Shown here in pieces: positions 33,026 through 41,088 of a DNA stretch of 64,000 nucleotides (within the stretch, counting starts at the first letter, position 1; every line of letters begins with the position of its first letter). Both the position numbers and the translations under genes were made by a program. This DNA is from Rhodoplanes serenus. GTDB taxonomy: Bacteria; Pseudomonadota; Alphaproteobacteria; Rhizobiales; Xanthobacteraceae. The DNA is taken from NCBI GenBank assembly GCA_945893145.1, contig CAMDDZ010000014.1:1-64000 (forward strand), read 5' to 3'. The notes below the pieces were generated by a model. It did no database searches, was not told the DNA's origin, and saw only the letters and a list, made by a program, of their open reading frames with translations.

Positions 33026-33771
33026 ACCGCCGTCAACCCGCCATCGACCGGCAACGTGTGGCCAGTCACTGACACGGCGCCCGGGCTTGCGAGATAGACC
33101 ACGGCGGCGGCGATCTCCTCGGGCGTCGCGAAGCGCCCCGACGGGATGCGCGACAGCGCCGCGGCCCGCGCCTTCGGGTCGCTCAGCAGTTGCTGACGCG
33201 ATTCCGTCATCACGGTGGTTGGCGCAATCGCGTTGACGCGGATGTTCTTGTCCGCCCATTCGATTGCCAGCATCCGCGTCATCTGGATCAGGCCGGCTTT
33301 GGAAATGCCGTAGACCGAGCGGCCCGCGATGCCGGTCATGCCGTGGGTCGAGGCCATGCTGACGATGACGCCAGGCCGGCCGCGCGCGACACAATGGCGG
33401 CCGAACAGCTGCGAGAGAAAGAACGCGCCTTTGAGATTGGTGTCGATGACGTCGTCCCACTCGGCTTCCGTGACGTCGACCACCGGCTTGAGCAGCGCCC
33501 GGCCGGCGTTGTTCACCAGCAGGTCGATGTCGCCCAATTCCTTGGCGGCGCGCTCGAACGCGGCCTTGATGCTGTCCTGCGAGCGCAGGTCGAGCGCGAC
33601 CGGCACGGCCTTGCGCTTGGCGATGTCGGGCTGTGCCAGGGTGTCCTTGAGGGCTGAGGTGTCGAGCTCGGTCAGCGCGAGGTCATAGCCTTCCTGCGCG
33701 AGCGCAATCGCAATGGCGCGGCCGAGCCCCGCCGAGGTGCCGGTTACGAGTGCGGTTCGAGACTGACCCAT
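33022..33771 (-). CDS. Short-chain dehydrogenase/reductase
   Basis: Start ATG 33771 (MGQSRTALVTGTSAGLGRAIAIALAQEGYDLALTELD), 249 residues; the longer track ORF is out of context. Motifs: TGTSAGLG cofactor loop, NNAGRA, catalytic Ser in SMASTHG, YGISK (Tyr-Lys) and the C-terminal PVDGGLTAV common to FabG-like SDRs. An Asp/Glu after the second strand (LTELD) points to NAD preference. It overlaps the 3' end of the Gfo/Idh gene by 28 bp, so the two are one transcription unit. Confidence 0.94.
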   Translation of the reverse strand: MGQSRTALVTGTSAGLGRAIAIALAQEGYDLALTELDTSALKDTLAQPDIAKRKAVPVALDLRSQDSIKAAFERAAKELGDIDLLVNNAGRALLKPVVDVTEAEWDDVIDTNLKGAFFLSQLFGRHCVARGRPGVIVSMASTHGMTGIAGRSVYGISKAGLIQMTRMLAIEWADKNIRVNAIAPTTVMTESRQQLLSDPKARAAALSRIPSGRFATPEEIAAAVVYLASPGAVSVTGHTLPVDGGLTAV

Positions 33772-34889
33772 TTTCCGTCTTTCATGCTCGCGTAGCAGGC
33801 TTCGGCGAATTGCACGTCGCGCAGGCCGGCGGCGAGATCGGCCTTGAGCGGCGCGTCCGCCACCACATGGCGAAGATAATCTTCCCAGCCGACCCGATAC
33901 GGGTTCTTGAAGGGCCCGGCGTCCTGTATCTCGGTCCAGTGGCTGCGATAGTCGATGTTGGCGTCGGTCGTGATGCTGAAATGCGCGGTGCGCGGGATCT
34001 GCGCGTTGGTCGTGGTCCAGCACTTGTGCAGGCCCGCGATGGCTGAGCCCTTGGTGCCGTCGATCTGGAAGGTGAGGAGATCGTCGCGCCGCACGCGCGT
34101 TGCCCATGAGCTGAGGATCGTGCCGACGGCGCCGCTTTGCATCTCGACCAGCGTAGAAGCGGTGTCTTCCACGTCGACCGTGTAACGCTGGCCGCGCTCG
34201 TCGACGCGCTCAGGCGTCGCGGTCGAGAGCAGCGTCGCGACGCGGCGGATCGTGCCGAGCGTGTTCTCGATCACGTATCGCCAGTGCGGATACATGTCGA
34301 GAATGAGTCCGCCGCCCTCCTTGCGCTTGTAATTCCAGCTCGGCCGCTGGCCCGGCACCTCGGTGCCGTCGAAAATCCACCAGCCGAACTCGATGCGGAA
34401 GCCGACCACGCGGCCGAAGAAGTCGGATTGCGCCAGCCGATAAAGCTTCTGCAGGCCCGGCAGGTAGAGCTTGTCCTCGACCGCGCCATGCTTGACGCCG
34501 TGGCTCTGCGCCGATCCGAGCAGCGCCAGCCCATGCACCACGCTCGGTGCGACGGGCTTCTCCGAATAGATGTGCTTGCCGGCGGCGATCGCCTGCACCA
34601 GCGACGCAAGGCGCTGCGACGTGGCTGCGGCGTCGAAAAAGATCGCGTAGTCCGGATCGGCCAGCGCCTGTGCGAGGTCGGTGGTCCATTCGGCGTTGAA
34701 TTTTTTCGCCACAGCCTCGGTGCGCGCGGCGTCGCGGCCGACGAGCTTGAGCCGCGGCACGATGCGGTCCGCGCCCACCGCCAAGCCGCCCTCGTCGCGG
34801 ATCGGCACCAGCGCATTGGCAAGGTGCTGCGTCGAACAGATGCGCCCGGTGGCGCCGTTGAGGATGATGCCGATGGTTCGAGTGGCCAC
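33744..34889 (-). CDS. Gfo/Idh/MocA-family oxidoreductase (copy 1)
   Basis: The real start is GTG 34889 (MATRTIGIILNGATGRICSTQHLANAL). The 18 codons before it in the track are derived from the palindromic repeat at 34902-35020. About 381 residues: N-terminal Rossmann fold (GIILNGATGRI, an atypical glycine loop) followed by FFDAAATSQR, the EKPVAP motif typical of the family (IYSEKPVAPSVVHG) and a substrate domain with GGGLILDMYPHWRYVIENTLG. Substrate is probably a sugar or polyol derivative. It is coupled to the SDR gene. Confidence 0.88.
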   Translation of the reverse strand: MATRTIGIILNGATGRICSTQHLANALVPIRDEGGLAVGADRIVPRLKLVGRDAARTEAVAKKFNAEWTTDLAQALADPDYAIFFDAAATSQRLASLVQAIAAGKHIYSEKPVAPSVVHGLALLGSAQSHGVKHGAVEDKLYLPGLQKLYRLAQSDFFGRVVGFRIEFGWWIFDGTEVPGQRPSWNYKRKEGGGLILDMYPHWRYVIENTLGTIRRVATLLSTATPERVDERGQRYTVDVEDTASTLVEMQSGAVGTILSSWATRVRRDDLLTFQIDGTKGSAIAGLHKCWTTTNAQIPRTAHFSITTDANIDYRSHWTEIQDAGPFKNPYRVGWEDYLRHVVADAPLKADLAAGLRDVQFAEACYASMKDGKWVSLEPHS

Positions 34890-34901
34890 TAAACTCTCCG
34901 C

Positions 34902-35020
34902 GTCATGGCCGGGTTTAGACCGGCCATCCACGTCTTCGGACAAGAAGTAAGACGTGGATGCCCGGCACCATAGCCGAGCGAAGCGACGGCGTCCTTTGGA
35001 CGCCTATGGCCGGGCATGAC
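34902..35020. repeat. Palindromic repeat GTCATGGCCGGG...CCGGGCATGAC
   Basis: The unit starts GTCATGGCCGGG and ends CCGGGCATGAC, with a second nested arm ATCCACGTCTT...AAGACGTGGAT. It is a Rhizobiales-type interspersed palindrome between divergent genes. It gave false N-terminal extensions to both flanking ORFs in the track. Confidence 0.8.
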
Positions 35021-35069
35021 GGAGTATGATGCGCCTCCGTGCTTTAATGCAATCAAACACAGGCCGAGA

Positions 35070-35906
35070 ATGCCCCGCCACATCGTCTGCCTCACTTTCG
35101 ACTTCGACACCCAATCGGGTTTCATTGCGCGCGGCATGACCACGCCAACGCCGCTGTCGCGCGGCGAGTTCGGCGCAACGGTGGCATGCGGTCGTCTCCT
35201 GACATTCCTCAAGGAGCGCGGCATCAAGTCGACCTGGTTCACGCCAGGCTTCACCATCGAGAGCTGGCCGAAGGAGAGCGCCGCCGTGGTCGAGGGCGGC
35301 CACGAGATCGGCCATCACTCCTGGGCGCATATTCCGAACGCCAACCAGACCCGCGACGAGGAAGAGGCCGACCTCGTCCGCGCCAACGAGAATATCCGCA
35401 AACTCACCGGCCACACCGCGCGCGGCTACCGCTCGCCGTCTTGGGACTTAAGCCCGCACACCATCGACCTCTTGCTCAAGCACGGCTTCCTCTACGACTC
35501 GAGCCTGATGGGCGCCGATTACATTCCGTACCGGGCGCGACGCGGCGACACAGTCGAGCTCGGCAAGCCTTACGGGTTCGGTGAGGAAACCGCGCTGATC
35601 GAAATGCCGATCTCCTGGTCGCTCGACGACCATCCGCATTTCGAATTCATCCGCACGCCGCAAACCGTCGCGCCGGGCCTGAAGCCAGCGCGCGACATGA
35701 TGCAGGCCTGGTACGACGAGTTCACCTACATGAAGAAGACGGCGGACTGGGGCGTGCTGACCTACACGATGCATCCTTACGTCATCGGACGCGGCTATCG
35801 GATGCTGGCGCTGGAGGACTTGTGCGACAAGCTCGCCCGCGACGGCGTCGTGTTCATGACCATGGAGCAGGCGGCCGAGGAGGCGAAGAAGCGCTTGTTT
35901 CCATAA
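35070..35906 (+). CDS. NodB-fold deacetylase-like hydrolase, group 1
   Basis: ATG 35070 (MPRHIVCLTFDFDTQSG) gives 278 residues. Features of the polysaccharide deacetylase (CE4) fold: an Asp-containing first strand LTFDFD, HEIGHHSWAHI for metal ligation, the GYRSPSWDLSPHTIDLLLKHGFLYDSSLMGADYIPY motif, and a C-terminal LTYTMHPYVIGRGYRMLALEDL with a further His. This resembles HpPgdA/PuuE-like members that act on small amides or imides rather than polysaccharide. The catabolic neighbours support a small-molecule substrate, which is inference. Confidence 0.85.
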   Translation: MPRHIVCLTFDFDTQSGFIARGMTTPTPLSRGEFGATVACGRLLTFLKERGIKSTWFTPGFTIESWPKESAAVVEGGHEIGHHSWAHIPNANQTRDEEEADLVRANENIRKLTGHTARGYRSPSWDLSPHTIDLLLKHGFLYDSSLMGADYIPYRARRGDTVELGKPYGFGEETALIEMPISWSLDDHPHFEFIRTPQTVAPGLKPARDMMQAWYDEFTYMKKTADWGVLTYTMHPYVIGRGYRMLALEDLCDKLARDGVVFMTMEQAAEEAKKRLFP

Positions 35907-35915
35907 CGCCGCACT

Positions 35916-35950
35916 ACCGGCACTTCAGACCGGTATCTGTTATTTTTTGG
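35916..35950. terminator. Possible terminator between convergent genes
   Basis: TACCGG-CACTTCAGA-CCGGTA is a 6-bp stem with a 9-base loop, followed by ATCTGTTATTTTTT on the plus strand. It sits between the deacetylase-like gene and the convergent Bug receptor. The T run is interrupted, so termination strength is uncertain. Confidence 0.4.
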
Positions 35951-36938
35951 GCGTGTCGGCGTTGAGTTGCTCCAGGATCGGTCGCCAGGTCTTTTGCTCG
36001 CTCTGCACGAACGTGACGACCTCCTCCGGCGTCGAGTGACGCACGAAGCCGCCGTTGGCTGCGAGCTTGGTGCCGACCTCCGGATCGGCGAGCGCGACGC
36101 GCATGTCGGCGTTGACCTTCTTGATGATGGCGTCCGGCGTGCCGAGCGGCGCCAGCATCACGTTCCAGGCGCCGACGAAGAAGTTGGGGATCGTCTCGGC
36201 GATGGTCGGCAGGTTCTCAAATCCCGGTGGCCGCTTCAGCGCGGTGGACGCGAGTCCCTTGATCAAATCGCCCTTGATGGCGGGCGCGAGGCCCGCATAG
36301 CCGTCGAGCACCAGCGGCACGCGGCCGCTCATCACGTCATTCATCGCCTGCGCCGGACCGCCCGCATAGGGGATGAGCTGAAGCTTGATGCCGGCGCGCT
36401 GCTCCAGCAGCAGCATGGTCAGGTGGGTCAGCCGGCCACGGCCGGTCGCCGCATAGGACACCTCGCCGGGCTTCTGCTTCGCCATGCGGATGACGTCGGC
36501 AATGGTGTTGATGCCCGACTTGTGCGAGGCGCCGATGTAGAGCGGCTGCTCGAGAACGACGCTGATCGAGGCGAAATCGCGCGGCAGTTCGATCGGTAGG
36601 TTGGGCGCGACGCCTGGCGCGCCACGCAACGATAGGAATGGCGAGGTTGCCGGCATGTACAGCGTGTAGCCGTCTGGTGGTGCCTCGGATGCGACCTTGG
36701 CGGAAATACCGCCGCCGGCGCCCGGCTGGTTGAGCGTGACGACCTGCTGGTTCCAGAGCCTGCTGAGCCTGTCGCCGAGGATGCGCAGCGCCGCGTCGTT
36801 GGCGCTGCCGGCCGCCGAGTCGATCACGATGCGCACCGGCTTGTTCGGGTAGTCGGACTGGGCGAAGGCGGGGCGTGCGGCAATGCTTGCGGCAAATCCG
36901 AGCGATCCGATCGAGAATTGACGCCGATTGAGTTTCAT
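35940..36938 (-). CDS. Bug-family solute receptor (TTT transport system), 1
   Basis: ATG 36938 (MKLNRRQFSIGSLGFAASIAARPAFAQSDYPNKPVRIVIDSAAGSANDAALRILGDRLS) gives 332 residues. The N-terminal KLNRRQFSIGSLG resembles a Tat signal, although the second Arg is followed by Gln-Phe rather than a full twin-arginine consensus. Mature features YPNKPVRIVI and GGISAKVASEAPPDGYTLYMPA, together with the C-terminal half, fit the tripartite tricarboxylate transporter receptor family. No TctA/TctB membrane genes are adjacent. It lies downstream of the next deacetylase-like gene in the reverse direction. Confidence 0.9.
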   Translation of the reverse strand: MKLNRRQFSIGSLGFAASIAARPAFAQSDYPNKPVRIVIDSAAGSANDAALRILGDRLSRLWNQQVVTLNQPGAGGGISAKVASEAPPDGYTLYMPATSPFLSLRGAPGVAPNLPIELPRDFASISVVLEQPLYIGASHKSGINTIADVIRMAKQKPGEVSYAATGRGRLTHLTMLLLEQRAGIKLQLIPYAGGPAQAMNDVMSGRVPLVLDGYAGLAPAIKGDLIKGLASTALKRPPGFENLPTIAETIPNFFVGAWNVMLAPLGTPDAIIKKVNADMRVALADPEVGTKLAANGGFVRHSTPEEVVTFVQSEQKTWRPILEQLNADTPKK

Positions 36939-37065
36939 GACGATCCCCTCTGAAGCAGGCCAACGCAAAGCGCCGTGCTGTCGTGATCCGGATTTTTAGC
37001 GCGCCATGCTCGCCCGGACAGGCTGACTGAGGCAAGCCCGGCCATGACGGCTGCGATGCCGCACC

Positions 37066-37956
37066 TTAGCCCTTCGGCTTCGGCACCTGCTTCGCGTACC
37101 AATCGTAAATCTGCTGGCCGGTCCAATGCACCACGCCCGGGTGCTTGTTGATGTAGGCGTAGAGCTGCTCGAAATATTTGATGCGGTGCGCCTGGCCGGT
37201 GACGTAGGGGTGCACGCCGATGGCGAGGATGCGCGGGGACTCCTTGCTTTCCAGATAGAGCCGGTCGAAGGCGTCGCGCGTGCGGTTCAGCAGCACGTCG
37301 GACTCGTGGTGGTGCGACACCATCATGGTGATGTCGTTGATCTCGGCTGAGTAGGGGATCGCCAGCACCGGCCCGTGCGCGGTCTTCACCCAGATTGGCT
37401 GATCGTCGAGCACCCAGTCGCCAAACCACGTAAAGCCCGCCTTGGCGACGTAATCGAGCGTGTCGAACATTTGTCCACGGCCCGGCCCGAGCCAGCCGGT
37501 CGGGAACTTGCCGGTGAACTTCTGGAGAATGTCGATCGACTGCTGCATCACCTCGGCCTGCCGGTCGGCGATCTGCTGGATCGGCATCTGCACGTAGGAG
37601 TGCGCCATGAACTCCCAGCCGGCGTCGCGCGCCGCAGCCGTCGCTTCGGGATAGGTTTCGCAGACCCGCGCGTTAAGCGACATGGTCGGCGTGACCTTGG
37701 CTTTCTTCAGCGCGCGCATCAGCCGCCAGAAGCCGACCCGCATGCCGTACTCGTACCAGGTCCAGTTCGGCATATCGGGGATCACGCTCTGACCCTGCGG
37801 CGCGATCGAAAGCTGCCGCGCCATCGGCCGGGTGATCTCCCATTCCTCGATGTTGACCACCGACCACACGATCATGCGGCCCTTGCCGGGCAGTTTTAGC
37901 TTCGGCCGTGTGAAAGGTGACGAATAGCTGAAGCGGTCGCGCGGATAGGTGGTCAT
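37066..37956 (-). CDS. NodB-fold deacetylase-like hydrolase, group 2 (copy A)
   Basis: ATG 37956 (MTTYPRDRFSYSSPFTRPKLKLPGKGRMIVWSVVNIEEWEITRPMARQLS) gives 296 residues. It shares extended sequence with the gene at 63018 (LKLPG.GR..VW..VN.E.W....PMARQ; PDMPNW.WYEYGMRVG.WR; VMAHSY/FMGHAY; IHPY..GQ.HRIKY). The fold is polysaccharide deacetylase-like, resembling PuuE-type allantoinases and related amidohydrolases. The usual HxxxH metal pair is seen as AHSYVQ and HHHESD regions. Substrate unknown. Confidence 0.85.
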   Translation of the reverse strand: MTTYPRDRFSYSSPFTRPKLKLPGKGRMIVWSVVNIEEWEITRPMARQLSIAPQGQSVIPDMPNWTWYEYGMRVGFWRLMRALKKAKVTPTMSLNARVCETYPEATAAARDAGWEFMAHSYVQMPIQQIADRQAEVMQQSIDILQKFTGKFPTGWLGPGRGQMFDTLDYVAKAGFTWFGDWVLDDQPIWVKTAHGPVLAIPYSAEINDITMMVSHHHESDVLLNRTRDAFDRLYLESKESPRILAIGVHPYVTGQAHRIKYFEQLYAYINKHPGVVHWTGQQIYDWYAKQVPKPKG

Positions 37957-37969
37957 GCAAACTCCGGCT

Positions 37970-38072
37970 GTCATGCCCGCGTAAGCGGGCATCCAGTAAA
38001 CACCGTCTTATCGATTGTGCACAGAACGAATGGCCCCGGATACTGGATCGCCCGCCTTCGCGGGCGATGACA
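37970..38072. repeat. Palindromic repeat GTCATGCCCGCGTAAGCGGGCAT...
   Basis: The left part, GTCATGCCCGC-GTAA-GCGGGCATCCAGTA, is itself a hairpin. The right part, TACTGGATCGCCCGCCTTCGCGGGCGATGACA, is the matching second hairpin, and CCAGTA/TACTGG pair across the centre. It is a widespread alphaproteobacterial intergenic palindrome located between two minus-strand genes. Confidence 0.85.
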
Positions 38073-38080
38073 GCCGAGGG

Positions 38081-39502
38081 TTAAGCAGGCTCCCGAGCCC
38101 GCTGCGCGGAGAGGATCGGCGGACGCCGGTCGGCAAATCCGGTGGCGTCGCAATAGGCGTGGGCGATGCGATAGACCATCGGCTCGGCGAAGGCATGGCC
38201 GGCGATCTGCATGGCGAGCGGCACGCCGCTGTCGGTAAAACCGGTCGGCACCGAGATGCACGGCGTTCCGGTGACATTGAACACAAGCCGGGCCTGCTGG
38301 TCGTAGGTGCGCGCGATAGCTGCCGGATCGTCGATCCGGCAGGGCAACAGCAGGCTCGACAGTGACACCACCGCGTCGAGATCGCGCATCGCATTGGCCA
38401 TCTCGGTGCACAGCGCGGCGCGGAGTTGCTGCGCCTTGATGTATTTCGCCGCCGACACGAAGGCTCCCGGCATTAGCCGGTTTCGGGTCAGCGCTGCGTA
38501 GTCCTGCGGCCGCTCCTGGATGTCGCGCTCGTGGATGGCGTAGGCCTCGGCCTGGTGGATGGTGCGGTTGCAGTCGGTCCACAGCGGCAGCGGCGAGACG
38601 CGGATGGTGCGCACCTCGGCGCCGAGCTGGCGCAGCACATTGCAGGCCTGCCCGATGGCGCGCACCTGGTCCGGATCGGCCTCGGCATCCTCGGTGTGGA
38701 AGTGTTCGATCAGGCCGATGCGCAAGCCCTTCACGCCAGCTTTCAGATCTTTGAGGCAATCGGCCGCCGCGCGCTTGCTGCTGGTCGGGTCGTTGGCGTC
38801 GTGGCCCTCGATGGTGTGGAACAGGATGGCGTTGTCCTCGACCGTGCGCGTCATCGGGCCGACGTGATCGAGTGAATAGGTCAGCGGAAACACGCCGGAG
38901 AGCGAAACCGCGCCGTAGGTGGGTTTCAGCCCGATGATGCCGCAGCAGGTCGCGGGATTGCGCACCGAGCCGCCGGTGTCGGTGCCCAGCGCAGCCGGCG
39001 CCATGCCGGCCGCAAGCGCGGCCGCCGAGCCGCTCGATGAGCCGCCCGGATGCAGGTCGCGGTTCCAGGGATTGCGCGCCGGCGGCCAGGGCAGATCGAA
39101 CGCCGGACCGCCGGTCGCGAACTCATGCAGCGCCACCTTGCCGAGCAGGATGGCGCCGGCGTCGTGCAGCTTCTTCACCACGAAAGAATCCGACGCCGCG
39201 CGATGGTCCTTGCGAATCTTGGAGTGGCAAGTGGTCGGCAGTCCTTCGATGTCGAAAATGTCTTTCGCCGCATAAGGCACACCGTGCATCGGGCCGCGGG
39301 CCTTGCCGCTGGCGATCTCGGCCTCGGCGGTCTTGGCCTGGGCCAGGGCCTTGTCGGCCGTCACCGCGATGAAGGCGTTGTAGTGCGCATCGATCGCGGC
39401 GATGCGGTCGAGCAGCGCCTTGGTCCATTCGACCGGGGACAGCGCGCGCGTACGCAGCAGCCGCGCGCCTTCGGCGACGGAGAGATAGGCGAGATCGGTC
39501 AT
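38081..39502 (-). CDS. Amidase signature family protein
   Basis: The 473-residue protein has the Ser-cisSer-Lys triad: K80 in YAAKDIFDIEG, cis-Ser S155 in HPGGSSSGSAAALAAGMAP and the nucleophile S179 in TDTGGSVRNPA. It resembles GatA-like amidases, but the context (Rieske oxygenase upstream) shows it is catabolic and not the tRNA amidotransferase subunit, which normally sits with gatC/gatB. Start ATG 39502 overlaps the stop of the 68-residue gene by 4 bp (ATGA). Substrate is an unidentified amide. Confidence 0.93.
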   Translation of the reverse strand: MTDLAYLSVAEGARLLRTRALSPVEWTKALLDRIAAIDAHYNAFIAVTADKALAQAKTAEAEIASGKARGPMHGVPYAAKDIFDIEGLPTTCHSKIRKDHRAASDSFVVKKLHDAGAILLGKVALHEFATGGPAFDLPWPPARNPWNRDLHPGGSSSGSAAALAAGMAPAALGTDTGGSVRNPATCCGIIGLKPTYGAVSLSGVFPLTYSLDHVGPMTRTVEDNAILFHTIEGHDANDPTSSKRAAADCLKDLKAGVKGLRIGLIEHFHTEDAEADPDQVRAIGQACNVLRQLGAEVRTIRVSPLPLWTDCNRTIHQAEAYAIHERDIQERPQDYAALTRNRLMPGAFVSAAKYIKAQQLRAALCTEMANAMRDLDAVVSLSSLLLPCRIDDPAAIARTYDQQARLVFNVTGTPCISVPTGFTDSGVPLAMQIAGHAFAEPMVYRIAHAYCDATGFADRRPPILSAQRAREPA

Positions 39503-39705
39503 GCGTCGGGCTCGAAGCGGGCGGGATTGAACACGTGCGCGGGCGTGACGATCGGCGACGTGCCCTTGGGCGGCGCGCCAAGCGGGCGCGTGCCACGCTC
39601 GTAGGCAGCCTTCACGCCTTCGGGAAAGAGCTGCAGCGCTTTGCCGAGACCTTGCTGCTCGGCAGCCAGCCGGGTTTGCTCGGGCACTTTCGCAACGTCA
39701 CTCAT
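39499..39705 (-). CDS. Small protein (68 aa) between Rieske oxygenase and amidase
   Basis: ATG 39705 gives MSDVAKVPEQTRLAAEQQGLGKALQLFPEGVKAAYERGTRPLGAPPKGTSPIVTPAHVFNPARFEPDA. It lies 8 bp downstream of the Rieske gene and its stop overlaps the amidase start (ATGA), so it is almost certainly translated. It has a helical first half and a Pro-rich second half, with no metal-binding motif. I do not recognise it. Its tight packing suggests a chaperone or subunit role for one neighbour. Confidence 0.7.
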   Translation of the reverse strand: MSDVAKVPEQTRLAAEQQGLGKALQLFPEGVKAAYERGTRPLGAPPKGTSPIVTPAHVFNPARFEPDA

Positions 39706-39713
39706 GGCTGCGG

Positions 39714-41006
39714 CTAACCAACGGCGCGCAGCGGCTTGGGCGCCGGCTTGTGCGCCTCGTAGATGCGGCACACCTCGTCGGTGATCGGCGAATGCGCGGC
39801 GTGGATGCGCATCATCCAACTCCGCATGCCTTCCGCATTGTGGTGCTTGTCGCCCTCGTTCGGCAGGTCGATGCACTCGTTCTGCGCCGGATTGCGGAAG
39901 GTGAACATCGGGTCCTTGCCTTCCTCGACCTTCTTGATCTCACGGCGGAGCACGCGGCGATAAAGCGCGATGCCATTGTCGGAGGCGCCGAGGTTCTCGT
40001 GAGTGCGGTCGGCGATCGGCCCTTGCGTGATCCACGCCATGATGTCCTGGGCGTCGACGTTGTCGAGGATGAACTCGCCGTTCTGGTCTTTGAACGGCAC
40101 GTGGTAGGTGTGCACTTTGTCGAGCAGATGCGCCGGCACCTTGGCGGCCTTCGGTGGCACGTAAGCGGTGAACCAAAGATGCATGGTGTGCGTGTCGTCC
40201 ATCGGCACGCGGATCTGGAACGCGTAGTAGCGCGAGTCGACCCGCTCGTCGCCAGCGCCGACCGACAGGATGTTCGGGAACACGATCGGGTGGCCGACCT
40301 TCCAGTCGTCGCAGTCCTCCGACTGGCCGGTCAGCAGGCGATGCTTGGTGATGCCGTGATCGAATTCGCGAAACGCGATCTTCTCGTGGTGCGAGCTGAT
40401 CGCGACCTTCTGCGCCTGGCCCTTTTGCTCCTTGATGAACTCCCACGTGTGGCCGTGCAGCCATTCGGTGTGCACCGGATCGAGCGAGTTCTCCATGATC
40501 TGCAGCCAGTTGCACGGCACCACGGTGTGGCCGAGCATTCGGATGGTGCCTTCGCGGACGAAGCCGTCGATGCGCGGCACCAGCGGCTTGGATTCGGCGG
40601 GACCGAGATAGGCCCAGATCACGCCGGCCTGTTCCTCGACCGCATAGGCCGGGGTCTTCACCTTGTTGCGGAACTGGCTCTTCTCCGGCTCGTTCGGCTG
40701 CGCCAGGCACTCGCCGCCGCGGCCGAACTCCCAGCCGTGATAGGGGCAGCGGATGCCGTCCTTGGTCGGGATGCCGTAGGCGAGCGAAGCGTGGCGGTGC
40801 GGGCAGGCCTCGGTGATCAGGCCGAGCCGGCCTTGCCGGTCGCGGAACAGCACCAGGTCCTCGCCCAGGATGCGGACGCGCTTGTTCCACTTCTTGTCGA
40901 GCTCCGACAGCGCCGCGATCGGATGCCAGTAGCGGCGCATCAGGTCGCCGCACGGCGTGCCGGGTCCGATCCGCGTGAGCAGGTCGTTTTGCTCGGCTGT
41001 CAGCAT
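39714..41006 (-). CDS. Rieske [2Fe-2S] aromatic-ring-hydroxylating-type oxygenase
   Basis: The 430-residue protein has a Rieske centre CPHRH-x16-CPYHGW (C68, H70, C87, H90) and the mononuclear iron site in ENSLDPVHTEWLHGH (D176, H179, H184). It belongs to the phthalate/vanillate-demethylase-like single-component type (N-terminal Rieske; C-terminal catalytic domain with FPNILSVGAGD). A ferredoxin/reductase partner is not adjacent. It is the first gene of an operon with the 68-residue gene and the amidase, which may act on an amide-containing aromatic or N-methyl compound (inference). Confidence 0.92.
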   Translation of the reverse strand: MLTAEQNDLLTRIGPGTPCGDLMRRYWHPIAALSELDKKWNKRVRILGEDLVLFRDRQGRLGLITEACPHRHASLAYGIPTKDGIRCPYHGWEFGRGGECLAQPNEPEKSQFRNKVKTPAYAVEEQAGVIWAYLGPAESKPLVPRIDGFVREGTIRMLGHTVVPCNWLQIMENSLDPVHTEWLHGHTWEFIKEQKGQAQKVAISSHHEKIAFREFDHGITKHRLLTGQSEDCDDWKVGHPIVFPNILSVGAGDERVDSRYYAFQIRVPMDDTHTMHLWFTAYVPPKAAKVPAHLLDKVHTYHVPFKDQNGEFILDNVDAQDIMAWITQGPIADRTHENLGASDNGIALYRRVLRREIKKVEEGKDPMFTFRNPAQNECIDLPNEGDKHHNAEGMRSWMMRIHAAHSPITDEVCRIYEAHKPAPKPLRAVG

Positions 41007-41088
41007 GGCTGGCTCTCCTGTTCAGGGGCTTTCCCTCAGTTTACCCTTGCGCCGCAACGGTGACCAGACGAGCGGCGGTAGCCCAGAT

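Noticed and set aside
34889-34943. N-terminal extension MSEDVDGRSKPGHD of the Gfo/Idh protein
   Set aside because: Encoded by the palindromic repeat; GTG 34889 begins the Rossmann fold.
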